From: Vitellaria paradoxa
Taxonomy: Eukaryota > Streptophyta > Magnoliopsida > Ericales > Sapotaceae
Assembly (NCBI GenBank): GCA_019916065.1
Contig: CM034240.1
Coordinates: 41,551,180 to 41,615,179 of the forward strand
Direction: 5' to 3'
Length of the DNA stretch: 64,000 nt
The position numbers were made by a program, and so were the translations under genes. This document shows positions 1 to 10,519 of the stretch, piece after piece (position 1 is the first letter of the stretch; the number at the start of each line of letters is the position of its first letter). Under the pieces are notes generated by a model, which searched no databases, had not been told where the DNA came from, and worked only from the letters and a program-made list of their open reading frames with translations.

Positions 1-549
1 AACTTTCTCCTCAGAACTTAGCTCGTTTGCGAGTCTACCCATAACGGAAAATTTGAAGTAAAAAGAGTATTAACTCACCGGGAACGAAGAACGACGGGAA
101 GGGTGAAAGCTCGCGAAGACGAAAACTCAGAGGGAAAGAAGCAAGGGAAATCTGATAACTCGAATCGCGGAAAAGAAGTAAGAGAAGATGAATCAGGTAT
201 ATATGTATATGCGTATGTATCTGTGAGGGTAACCGAAGCGTTTCCAGCGAAAAGGCAATGGGCGGTAGAAATGGCATTTATTGCCGCCCCAATTTTCAAA
301 TTTCTGACCATTCACGTTTTAACACCTCATATCTGGGAAACCGCGTAAGCGGCGCAGCAGATGAAAAGCTGAAAGGGCACTGCGCGTGTCGTCACGAGGA
401 GAGAGAAAAGTCCAATCAGATTGGATACGCGTCAGGGACATACTAAACGACAAACTGCGTAGGAGGGTTGAAGGATCAGGGAGGTAAGGTTATTCTGCTC
501 TGCTACTCTGCTCGGAAAATATCTTTTCTCGACCAGAGTGGGGGCAAAA
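1..549 (+). mobile_element. 3' internal end of a Ty3/gypsy-type LTR retrotransposon
   Basis: This segment lies immediately upstream of a long terminal repeat and ends in a purine-rich tract at about 535-549 (AGAGTGGGGGCAAAA), which abuts the TG of the LTR. That is the layout of a polypurine tract, the primer for plus-strand DNA synthesis in LTR retrotransposons. No gag or pol motif is readable; the short open frames on both strands are low-complexity. It therefore looks like the non-coding tail between pol and the 3' LTR, with the coding part and 5' LTR outside the window. Assignment to Ty3/gypsy (perhaps the TAT/Ogre group) rests on the LTR style, not on protein similarity. Confidence 0.6.
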
Positions 550-1447
550 TGTTGGGCATAATAATACTAAAGCTGTACTCTTGCCGAACAGGTTTAGTCT
601 GGTGCCACGTGGCGCGGTGCCGAGCAAATTCACATAAGCCACTTAGCCACTTGCCGAGCACGTTCCGTCTGGACACGTGGCATCCCGCCGAACAACTGAT
701 TATTGGCACGAGAGTTCCACGTGAGTGTTATACGTGAGTACACGATTTAGAGTTAGTGCTCCAAAGAGTACCTTGAACCTCGACATCAATAAACAATGTA
801 TAACTACGTGGCTATAGCCGAGGAATCTAGTTTGCTCGGCCTATCTGTCGATGGCCAGTAAATGTCAAACCTAGGGCCCACAGCCTTTAAAGAAGGCTCA
901 TGACCATAAATGCACCTTAGTTAGGATTGAACTAGGTACTTGTCTCTGGAGATGTAACTAAATCGGTCTATCTCGTCACGATTCGGTGGCTGATGCGACA
1001 AGAAGACAGTATGACCCTGAAATTCAGGTTGTAATGCCGTGTTAAACCGCCAGAAGCATTAAATGAAAGGCACGGTGTATTAATGAGGGGTCTGAGGCAT
1101 TAAATGAAGGGGAAGGGCATTTAAAGCAAGAGTGTAAAAGAGGGACACGGCAGTGTGCGTAATGTCGAGTCATAGGTATGCTGTAATCATTACTCAGACC
1201 ACTATATATGGGATATACTACTGAATCACAGAGGTAAGCTGACTATTGCCAACTTAAACTTTGACTTCTTTATTTCCAGAAATCTTTCTTTCTTGAGTGA
1301 CTTGCTGACTTAATCATCGGAGGGTTTTCCGGCCTGAGACCTCCTCTCCGGCCGTCACCTTTCTTTCTGTCTTTGTTCGGCAGGTCGGCGATTGCATTTC
1401 CGGTTGGCGTGGTCAGCAGTTCCGGCGGTAATTTTTGCTGCCGAACA
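550..1447 (+). repeat. 3' LTR of a Ty3/gypsy-type retrotransposon, 898 bp
   Basis: The boundaries are supported by imperfect inverted ends: it starts TGTTGGGC and ends GCCGAACA, whose reverse complement is TGTTCGGC (7 of 8 matching). A polypurine tract precedes it, and no tRNA primer-binding site follows the CA end, so this is the 3' copy. A TATA-like ACTATATATGGG lies at about 1200-1211. Downstream, a U5-like stretch carries the ATCATCGGAGGGTTTTCCGG motif at about 1314-1333, resembling the CGTCGGAG motif of many plant gypsy LTRs. If the insertion is intact, CCAAT at 1448-1452 would be the target-site duplication. Its higher GC content contrasts with the AT-rich flank. Confidence 0.7.
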
Positions 1448-2636
1448 CCAATTAATGTCTTTTACTCCAGTAATTTTCTACTCTTGTATTTAGATGCTCA
1501 AATATGTACCTTTTAGTAGAGAAAGATTTTTAACTCTTTAAATTTTTGCATAGTATATCAGACATAATTAAAAGAAATTACAATAGTAGTATTTACTCCC
1601 TTTGAATTCCACACCAAACATATTCCAAAGGCAAATTATTCAATTGTACTAGATAAGGCAACCACCCACTCTTTTTTTTTTTTTTTTCTTCTTTGCATTT
1701 TAAAAGAACCTCAATTCATATAGTGAGAGAGTTAGCATGGATAGAGAATGAACACGCAACCTCTTATTAAAGAAATGGTCTTCGCTTACAATATAATGTA
1801 ATATTTATTAACATCCCACACAAAACCATACTGAAAAGTTATTAATATTTTACTAAATAATAAAAAGTTATTATTGGTACAAAAAAATATATTAGACACG
1901 TGATGTTCTTCTTAAATATAAATGCGCTGATTATAATTCACTCCTGACCTCTTCTACTTGGTTTCAGAATGAAAAAGTTAGGTTTAAGTTCAATTACAAC
2001 TATATGATAAAATTATCATTTAATTGGTTTGCTATTATAATTTAGTTCGTTCGTTATTTTGTCAATTACAGACATGAAATGACAACTGAATCTTTCTAAC
2101 ATGTCACTTCTTACCTATCACTCTAAAAATAACCACATTAGATGAAAAGTAAACTATCACTAAAAATACTAAAAAAATTGGAAAAATTAGTCAAATTAGT
2201 CTCATTATTGTGTTAAATCTATTCCCCATTAATTTATTCTTTTCCTACGCTATAAATAGTCTGAAAAGTGCACTAAATAAGGTATACTCATTATTGTCAA
2301 CTGAACTCTCTCTCACTATAATTTTCTCTAAACTTCTCACTAACTTAAGTTACGGACATTTCCTAGTCGAAAATATCCCGACCTCCTTTTTTTGTTGTTT
2401 CTTCTGTTTGTGGGAAATGAAGAGTCAATTATGCGGATGTGGTGATTGCGCATGATGATATTTTTTATTCCTGCACAATTCCTAAGAATTACCAAGCGTA
2501 TAAAAATTTCTAATTAGCAACTTAATTCTAGCCAAAAGTTATCAAAAATTACTAAAAAATTAATTAGCAAATTCATCCTAAGGTATATTTTTGTCTAATA
2601 TTTTTCACAACATATACAAATGATAGTATCTTGCCA

Positions 2637-2667
<31 letters not shown>

Positions 2668-3359
2668 TCATATTTGATTTTTTTGGGTGTGAAATCTATG
2701 TGCCAAGCCATGAGACCGAAATAAGAAATGAAATTAGTAAACTATATAATAGTAGTAGCAATATTGAAATGGAACTCAAGTGATAAAAAAATAAATAAAT
2801 AAATAAATAAGAAATAAAGAAACTGATGAATTCCGCCAACCTCAAAGCTCTAGTCTTTACCCTGTCAATGATCCAATTATTTTTCCTTTAAGCTTTGCTC
2901 ATGGCTTGCGGCATGACTTCTGTTCTTTTCAAGAGAATTCTATTACTTGTAGACATCCATGTGGTCGCATTCCAGGCTTTTATACATTGTATACATTCAA
3001 TTATGAAGCTTCAACGAAGGACAATATACGAGACCGAAAGGCATTGCAGGTCCCATTTCGAACACAGGTAACCAACCACCACCCCCTTTTCTCTCTCCCA
3101 AAACCCTCTTTTTTCCTTGACTCTATATTTACTTTTTGTGCACGTAAATAACCTTTGGTCAGCATTAATTTTCGGGGTCAAAATTCTCCTGCCAATTGTT
3201 TAATTAACTTTTCCGATGAAGAAAAGTGCATGCCACTCTTTTTTCTTTTTTCAGGGTTAATTCAAACATATAAATAATAGTATTATAATCTCTGTTATTT
3301 TACATGCTTGAATTAGCATTTAAGACAAAAAAATTTTTTTGAATTGACCAATAAATTAA
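1448..3359. other. AT-rich intergenic DNA, no supported gene
   Basis: I see no gene with splice-compatible coding signal here. There is a (TA)n microsatellite at about 2641-2667 and an (AAAT)n-like stretch at about 2786-2812. A 56-codon ATG frame at 2901-3071 is discussed among the rejected items. Confidence 0.5.
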
Positions 3360-3491
3360 GGGTGCGTTTAGATTGACAAAAAATAAAATAAAATAAGATA
3401 ATTTATAAGTTCGTAATTAAATGAATAATTTTTGAAAATCCTTCAAAATTTTCAGAGTTTTTTAATGATTTTTAGTAAATCAAACACACCC
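3360..3491. mobile_element. Tourist-like MITE, 132 bp, TAA target duplication
   Basis: The ends are GGGTGCGTTTAGATT and, on the other strand, GGGTGTGTTTGATTT. They are flanked by TAA at 3357-3359 and 3492-3494. A 3-bp TAA/TTA duplication with GGG..GTTTGG-like ends is the mark of PIF/Harbinger (Tourist) MITEs. It has no coding capacity and lies just downstream of the BT-family gene. Confidence 0.7.
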
Positions 3492-4001
3492 TAAATAAGA
3501 AATGTGAAGTTGAAAGAAGAAAATATGTGGAAATGGTTTTGCTGGACTGCACAAGTTCTAGTCTCTGAATCCATCTCTATGCATCAAAAAGGCGAAAAAA
3601 CTTTTAACTTTTAAACCTTTTTTGCTCAAAAAAGAGGAAGTATAAAGAGAGAGAAAAATAACTAATGATACTTTCATACTACTAAGTAACACTTGCAAGT
3701 GGATGGATTAGATGGGAAATGTACAAATGGCAGGGAGTAAATAAATAAACAACCACCGTAACAGGACTTCTTTAGCATGTAAATTCCACTCAGCACACTC
3801 TCTTTTTAGGGGTTCTCCACTAGCCTACTAAAAACCTCTTCGACGGATGACAAGCCATTCAACAAATTAAGAGACCACTCCTCCATCCCCAAAACACACA
3901 CACACACATTTATAATGAACAACAATACCGTCTATATAACAAAAAAGAATGGATCGGACATTGCTATTAAATCTTCCCTAGCACCACTAATTAATGTAGT
4001 T

Positions 4002-7000
4002 TCATAGTCTGAAGTTTCTTATCCCATGGTGATCTGTAATTTGTCCTGCTTCCTCCTCTCTCTTCCTCTTTGATAGAGACAGGGAAGATATGGCTTTTGC
4101 TGATGCGACCTTCCTCACTAGAAGCCTCCACCTTGCATTATCACCCTTTTTCTCTTGATCCACTTTCATTTTGAATTGCCTGCCATACAAACACAGATCA
4201 TCAAACACCGCGTATGTAATAACTAAATACGGATAGTTGCATTTATATATCTGTATTAAAAGTAAAAATCACTAATACTTTTACGTTTTTTGTACTTTAA
4301 ACTAAATTGAAAATGTCAAATATTCCGTTAATAATAATAGTTTTGGTTCTTGTTAAACTTTAAAAAATACATTTACAACCGTGATACTTTACCCTCCTTG
4401 CACTTACATCATCTAATTCAATTTGAATTTGAATTAATAATTTTGTGTTTTTACTTAAAAATTAAATACGACTTTACTTTATTCTAGATTATAGGAGTTA
4501 TAAATGAGATTTTTTTGAAGTTTAAATGTGTTAATAATTCCCCGTGCAAAGGGAATCAACCCAATTCAATACCTAATCCAACGAATCCTACCGTACCATA
4601 ACATCTATCCAGTAATGATCTTCTCAAAGACCAGAGGTTAAGGAGAGCCTAATGTTGCTTGTATCATTTGTTTTATTAGCTGGTACGTCTACTTCATCCC
4701 AGTGTTTTGCGTGGCATCAGTATGTGATTTCTGGTATCAACAATTCTCCCTCGTCGGAGAATTACAGAAGTCTGTGTTTAAGCCTTTCCCAATTTGGGAC
4801 CACGCCACCAAGCACGAGGACAAGGGTGACCTGATGGCAATTGAAGAATCAAACCGACAATATCTACCGCCAGCTAGCTATGACAGGTGCTTTTCGAAAA
4901 AGATGGATTATTAACTAGCACAAAAGACCCAAATGGTCATATGTTAAACATTTTTATTAGGTTAGTAATATTATGCACTACACAATAATACGACACAACA
5001 CGAATATAAAATCACTAAGAGATAATATATGAATATGACACAGGTACAAATCACTCAAAGAAAACATTATATAACATCATACGACACGAATAAATTATCT
5101 CAAAATTGATACAAATTGATCCAATTTAAAAAAGAAAAATAATTATTTAACATATTTACTAAATTTTGAGACATGTTAGCATAAACAATCATAGACACTG
5201 TTGTGAATCCAAGATTCACAACACAAAACACCACGAGGCATTATGACCCCATGGCGTCAAATTCTGACTGCTATAACAGTACTATTGGCCCACCCAACAC
5301 AAACTACAGGACAAGGATCTAGAAAGAAAGAATTAAAGGGTTTTCAATAGTGGCTTTTTAATAACATCTGATTACCTCCAAATTTAACATCTGATTACCT
5401 GCAAAGTGGGACTCTGCAAAGTTCAGGTTGGTCGCAGAGGGAGGAGTGAAGTCTGAGGAGCTGCCACATTCGCTTGCACCGGGAACACGCCCCGTTCGCT
5501 CTCCTCCTACACTTAGCAAAATGCCGAATCAAGAGCTGCAGACCCTGACACGTCGAGAATTTGCTACAGGGGCCCCTGTTCTTGGTTGGCACCATGTCGT
5601 GCGGACCTACACTCGTGCACCCTTCAGTGAAAATGTGCTCTAAACACTCCATTGCCTCGTTTAGCTCTATATACAAACTCTGTTCCTCTCTGCGCTTCTT
5701 GGTTCTCTTCTTCCTCTGTTTTCAATCACAAAAATTATAAGTATTTCAACGGGAAAATTTTAATTTTTTTTTTTAAATAATTCAATTCGGGTAGGTACCA
5801 ATTCAGTTTCATCAATGAATTGCAGAATCTGAAGTTCGAGGGAGGGGTCGTGATCTTGAACGAATTTCCAACCCTCGGTGTTCCCGACAGATTTGAAGTT
5901 GTTCGAAACCAGCATCATGCACTTGAGGTAAAGATCGGGTGCGTCGCACAGCCTCGCGAGTTGAAGGACGTCGACCACGTTGTCAATCGTGAGCCATTCG
6001 GCCAGCGCTTTAGTGCATCTCTGCTTCAGCTGAGGCACCAAGAACACGTGGGACAGAGCCAGAAGATGCATCCCATACTTGTCCATCTCCTCCTCTGTGC
6101 ACCTGAAACAATGAGTATTCATTTCAATTGACCCATTCCTCAAGTACTGGGAAAATATTATCATAATTGCTAATTAGGCAAGAATATTATGGAAAGAAAA
6201 TTAAATTTTTATTATTTGTGAGGCGTACACCAATAAATATGAAAAGGATAATGAATAATTACATCTAATTTGTTTGAATTAAATTGCTGAGTTTTAAGGA
6301 ATATTAATCGAATTAGCCATTGAAATGGACCTGTCACATTAAAACAGATTGATTCAGGGTAAAGAAATCTGCTCCTTATGGTAACATCTGGCGAACTCAG
6401 AGTTCTTGAATCCTAAAATTGGGGAATTTTTGGTCAAGAATGGGAGTGGCGTGCGAATAAATTGAAGTGAAACATAAGAATATCGTGACTATTATAGTGA
6501 TATGGCGCGAGCGCGAAAGAGAGAGAGAGCTGACTTGGAAGTGTAGAGAAACCGTACGAACACGGTAACGGCATCGCAAGGAACGCCGAGAATCGGAATG
6601 GTTCTCTCCGAGCTGCGGTGCTTATTAGGCCGATCGATGATGCTTTCTAGTACCGGCGACGCCGAAGCCTACCATTTGAAGAAACAGCACGGCAAAAAAA
6701 AGTCAGATTATACGAATCAAATGCCTCAAAATGGATAATTTCAAGATTGTTGCAATTGATTTGGACTGAAATTATCTGAAATGTCAGAAAAATGATTGTG
6801 AAAGTTTTTTTAAGTAGAAACAGAGCAAGCAAGCATTTTCATCGGCATTTAGTATCGACCATTCAAATTTGTTGCTTCATACAAGTGATACAGCAAATAA
6901 AAAGCGGAACAGAAGATCAAAGAGCAGTTCCGATAGAGTACCAGAATGCTGCGGTGCGCGGGGATGCGCAGCCCGCCGGAGGTGACGATTTGGACAACGG

Positions 7001-7088
7001 CTTCGGGAAATTCGCCGGCAGTCTTATCGGATTCCGCCTCAAACGGCGGATTTCCGCTCATATACTCGGAAAAGTTCGTCAGCGACAT
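4002..7088 (-). CDS. BT4: BTB/POZ and TAZ domain protein (BT family, closest to BT4)
   Basis: Five coding exons on the minus strand: 7088-6942, 6668-6535, 6102-5799, 5715-5399 and 4179-4002. All junctions are GT..AG and the frame is kept, giving 359 aa, a normal BT length. A BTB/POZ domain (about residues 34-140) has VQIVTSGGLRIPAH, then SPVLESII and ERTIPILGVPCDAV. A BACK-like segment follows (VVDVLQLARLCDAPDLYLKC). Exon 4 opens with a basic stretch (RKKRTKKRR, residues 196-204), then the TAZ zinc finger with its Cys/His set (MECLEHIFTEGC, LLIRHFAKC, CSRCKRMWQLLRLHSSLC). Exon 5 holds the C-terminal WRLLVRKVASAKAISSLSL tail seen in the family. In Arabidopsis BT proteins interact with cullin 3, bind calmodulin and BET transcription factors, and respond to hormones, sugar and nitrate. 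The start is the first in-frame ATG; upstream there is only a TTG and then a stop. The BTB domain begins AVVQI rather than the usual DVQI. Choosing BT4 over BT3 or BT5 is from memory of the ILGVPCDAV and KYG-HLLALSHV motifs. Confidence 0.93.
4180..5398 (-). other. Long last intron of the BT gene holding an exon-like opposite-strand frame
   Basis: This 1.2-kb intron begins GTAATC after TGCAG and ends GGCAG before the last coding exon. Most of it is AT-rich. At 4673-4914 on the plus strand it carries a stretch with codon-like composition that follows a TTTGTTTTATTAG acceptor-like site and stays open to a TAA at 4912-4914. It includes WDHATKHEDKGDLMAIEES and QYLPPASYDRCF. I do not recognise the protein. 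It may be a transduplicated exon or chance. Confidence 0.5.
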
Positions 7089-7177
7089 GGCTGCGTTACC
7101 GTGTATTTGAGCGATTTCGAATCCAGCGTGGCAGTTGTTGGAGTCTGCCTGGGAGGCCAACGCTGGCTGTCCTTGGA

Positions 7178-7183
7178 TTTATA
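7178..7183 (-). promoter_or_regulatory. TATA box of the BT-family gene
   Basis: TATAAA on the minus strand (context TCTATAAATCC) lies about 90 bp upstream of the chosen ATG, leaving room for a short leader. It is the only clear TATA motif close upstream and agrees with starting translation at 7088 rather than further 5'. Confidence 0.55.
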
Positions 7184-7589
7184 GACTGGGCGACAGCACG
7201 AAGAGGGGGCAAAAAGTTTCTTCTCCCAACAAGCAAGCGCTTTTACAATTTTGTAAAATGCACGCTCCTATGGTGCAACGAAAGAAATTGGAGTAATTTC
7301 GCCTGTGCGTTTTGTACGTAGGATGAAAATTACTTATTCCTCGTATACTTTATTATTATACACTTATATTTTTCGAAAAATTGTATCCAAGTCATACTTT
7401 ATATCTTTTAAAACTATTAGTCACATCCAAAAAAAAGTATTACTTTTAAGTCACATTAATGTGGAAAGTTTTGTATTTAAGTCACACTTTTGAGTGGATC
7501 CCACGAGTTTGTTTTAAATATAGTTTCTAATATACCGATAATATCCTTTATTTCTATAACAAAGTTACACAAGTTATTTCCAGGAATTC

Positions 7590-8950
7590 CGGGAATCACG
7601 TGAAGATATGTTTACCAAGAATCACGCTTCTTCCGTTTTTTTTTCTTTCCTTGTTTTCAGTTTCATTATTTACAGTTTTAGTCGTGAAGATATTAAGAAG
7701 ATAGAACTTATTTGGCCTATCTTCTTCATGGATTGATTTTGCCGATTGGCGTTTTGAACTATTTTCAAAATAGTACCGGTACTGTTTCAAAAAATATGAT
7801 GATGTTGGCTCGTATGGTTGGTTTATGTTATGTATCGATTGATGTTTTTTAGGCAGTATGAAAACAGTACCGGTCCAAAACAGTACCGGTACTGTTTTAT
7901 CGGTACTGTTTTCAACACAGTACCATGAATTATAAGCGGATGACGAGTTTTAAGGGCAAGAGAAATCTATTGTACCGGTACTGTTTTATCGGTACTGTTT
8001 TCAAAACAGTACCATGAATTATAAGCGGATGACGAGTTTTAAGGGCAAGAGAAATCTATTGGGCCGATCAACGTTTTGAGCTATCTTCAAAACAGTACCG
8101 GTACTGTTTCAAAAAATATGATGATGTTGGCTCGTATGGTTGGTTTGTGTTATATATCGATTGATGTTTTTTACGTAATATGAAAACAGTACCGGTCCAA
8201 AACAGTACCGGTACTGTTTTATCGGTACTGTTTTCAAAACAGCACCATGAATTATAAGCGGATGACGAGTTTTAAGGGCAAGAGAAATCCATAGGGCCGA
8301 TTGGCTTTTTGAGCTATCTTCAAAATAGTACCGGTACTGTTTCAAAAAATATGATGATATTGGCTCGTATCGTTGGTTTTTGTTATGTATCGATTGATGT
8401 TTTTTAGGCAATATGAAAACAGTACCGGTTCAAAACAGTACCGGTACTGTTTTATCGGTACTGTTTTCAAAACAGTACCGGTATTGTTTTCAAAATAGCA
8501 CCATGAATTATAAGCAGATGACGAGTTTTAAGGGCAAGAGAAATCCATGGGGTCGATTGGCGTTTTGAGCTATCTTCAAAACAGTATCGGTACTGTTTCA
8601 AAAAATATGATGATGTTGGCTCGTATCGTTGGTTTGTATGATGTATCGATTGATGTTTTTTAGGCAGTATGAAAACAGTATCGATTCAAAAGAGTACCGG
8701 TACTGTTTTATCGGTACTGTTTTCAAAACAGTACTGGTACTGTTTTCAAAACAGTACTGGTACTGTTTTCAAAACAGTACTGGTACTGTTTTCAAAACAG
8801 TACTGGTACTGTTTTCAAAACAGTACTGGTACTGTTTTCAAAATAGCACCATGAATTATAAGCAGATGATAAGTTTTGGACAAGAGAAATCCATGGAGTT
8901 GATTAGTATTTTGAGATATCTTCAAAACAGTACCGATACTGTTTCAAAAT
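7590..8950. repeat. Higher-order tandem array built on an ACCGGT-centred palindrome
   Basis: The core unit AACAGTACCGGTACTGTT is a perfect palindrome that recurs many times. It sits in a larger repeat of about 230-320 bp that also contains TATCGATTGATGTTTTTTA, GCGGATGACGAGTTTTAAGG and ATGATGATGTTGGCTCGTAT. Higher-order copies start near 7837, 8158, 8391 and 8648. At 8716-8840 the array collapses into six or so head-to-tail copies of a 23-bp unit (GTACTGGTACTG plus TTTTCAAAACA). The open frames through it are repeat translations, not genes. Confidence 0.85.
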
Positions 8951-8984
8951 AAAAAATAAATAAATATACTTAGGAATGATGATC

Positions 8985-9310
8985 GATTTAGGTTTTTCTC
9001 AAATAGTTTTGATTTTGTTTCCAAAAATCGGTTTCATTTGCTTTGTAAAGAAGATGGAAAGTCGCGGAATTAGGTTTTTCCAAACAGTTTTGATTTTGTT
9101 TTCAAAAATCAGTTTTGCTTGCTTTGTAAAGAAGATGGAAAGTCGCGGAATTAGGTTTTTCCAAACAGTTTTGATTTTGTTTTCAAAAATCAGTTTTGCT
9201 TGCTTTGTAAAGAAGATGGAAAGTCGCGGAATTAAGTTTTTCCCAAACAGTTTTGATTTTGTTTCCAAAAATCGATTTTGCTTGCTTTGTAAAGAAGATG
9301 GAAACTCACG
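8985..9310. repeat. 81-bp tandem repeat, about four copies
   Basis: Four copies of an 81-bp unit start near 8993, 9074, 9155 and 9236. Each contains CAGTTTTGATTTTGTTT, GCTTGCTTTGTAAAGAAGATG and GGAAAGTCGCGGAATTA. Because 81 is divisible by three, both strands stay open for 90-110 codons with a repeated 27-residue motif. Copies 2 and 3 are nearly identical, while copies 1 and 4 have diverged. Confidence 0.85.
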
Positions 9311-9565
9311 GAAGTTATGAGTGAAGTGTACACTATTTTCGGATAAAACTGACAGTTTTGAAATGTGGTGAAAAACGCGTGATATCCTTTTTTATCTTTT
9401 TGTTGCAAGTGTGACTTATTTACAAACAAATTTTTTGGGTATGACTTAAATCCTTATAAATCCATAAATAGTGACCGGCCTCCAAAAATCCCTATATTTT
9501 TGGCACTCATATTTAAAATGTAAAGTTAGATGGAGCTATTAAATTTAATTGTACTTGAGACACAC

Positions 9566-9870
9566 GTGCATTAAAAGTGTAACTGTCCAATTTTTATTAA
9601 AAAAAAAAATCAACACTATACCAAGCTTAAAGAACGCAAAAAGCCCAAATCAATAGCCTTAACTGATGAATGCTCCTTGTTCACAAACAGGAAGTTCTCA
9701 TGCCTCAAGTCCTTGTGCATTAAAAGTGTAACTGTCTAATTTTCATTTAAAAAAAAAATCAACACAATACCAAGCTTAAAGAATGTAGAAAGCCCACATC
9801 AGTAACCTTAACCGATGAATGCTCCTTCTTGTTCATAAACAGGAAGTTCTCATGCTTCAAGCCCCTGTGC
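9566..9870. repeat. About 150-bp tandem duplication within the kinase fragment
   Basis: GTGCATTAAAAGTGTAACTG occurs at about 9566 and 9715, and GTGCAT opens a third, short copy at about 9867. The block between, including ATCAACAC and TACCAAGCTTAAAGAA, is repeated with scattered changes and a 3-base indel. The duplication therefore happened after, or together with, arrival of the kinase fragment. Confidence 0.8.
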
Positions 9871-9995
9871 ATCACACTATTCTCGTGACACATCCTCATC
9901 CTCACAACCTTCGCAATCGTCTTGGCGACGTCAGCTGCCGCTCACTCGCTATAGTTGCCCCTCGCAACAATCAAATCGAAGAGCTCTCCGCCCTC
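9610..9995 (-). pseudogene. Calcium-dependent protein kinase fragment, decayed and partly duplicated
   Basis: Read on the minus strand from 9995, the sequence gives EGGELFDLIVARGNYSE, a stop, then [19 protein letters not shown] and [19 protein letters not shown]. This matches subdomains V-VII of CDPKs (GGELFDRIVARGHYSE.., HRDLKPENFLF, DFG). Defects: a TGA where Arg is expected, an inserted RM pair, HRD changed to HRG, and DFG changed to DVG. A second copy of the catalytic-loop part follows at about 9610-9714 (MHKDLRHENFLFVNK, DLG), from a duplication with a period of about 150 bp. EF hands and the rest of the kinase are absent. It is a dead fragment, probably carried in by a duplication or mobile element. 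Confidence 0.8.
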
Positions 9996-10343
9996 AGTAT
10001 GTACTTGCCATCAATCCGGGCCCATTGGTCCAATGGGACGAAGTCTTCAATACTTGAATCGGAGCTAACAAATCTGAGTAGGGGTTGGGTCTGTGGTCTC
10101 GGCCATCTCTGCCTTTTTCTTTACATATATATATATATATATATTGTGGATTTTGCAATTAATGAAGGCTCTAATTACCTAATTCTTCAATCTAGTTTTG
10201 ATTTGTATTCTATATATCTATATTGTGGGTTTTACAATCAACGAAGGTTCTGATTGTCTAATTTTTCAATCTAGGGTTTTGCAATTAATGGAGCTTCTGA
10301 TTGTCTAATTTTTCAATCTAGTTTTGATTTGTGTTTTATATAT

Positions 10344-10511
10344 GGGTTTGTTTGGAGTAAGAAAAAATGAGATAAATTGAGATAAATTGAGGTTTGGGGA
10401 GAATTCGTAATGCGTGCAGTGAGAGAAAAAAGTTGATATGATATAAAATTAACAAAGATTTATAGAGATTTTTGAAGATTTTCAGTAAAATATTGCACAC
10501 CAAACGCAGCC
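10344..10511 (-). mobile_element. Tourist-like MITE, 168-bp family, copy 1 (reversed)
   Basis: Reverse complement of the copies at 26907 and 60615, and exactly the same length (168 bp). Shared features include the GGGTTTGTTTGGAGTAAG end, the repeated GAGATAAATTGA, the TAATGCGTGCAGTGAGAG block and GATTTATAGAGATTTTTG. The flanks read ATAT on both sides rather than TAA, so the target duplication is ambiguous here. Confidence 0.75.
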
Positions 10512-10519
10512 ATATTGTA

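Noticed and set aside
2901..3071. 56-codon ATG frame ending at AG|GTAACC
   Set aside because: Looks like an exon with a donor, but there is no family resemblance and no supported partner exon; pairing it with 4673-4914 would be speculation.
6942..7160. Upstream extension of the BT protein to 7160
   Set aside because: The codon at 7160 is TTG, an in-frame TAA lies just upstream, and no ATG lies between them; the first ATG at 7088 has a good context and gives a normal length.
7770..8945. CRISPR-like array
   Set aside because: Repeats are palindromic and continuous without unique spacers, and the genome is a plant.
8629..9320. Frames with repeated KQYWYCFQ-like and FFQTVLILF-like motifs
   Set aside because: Translations of the 23-bp and 81-bp tandem repeats; open on both strands, no gene signals.
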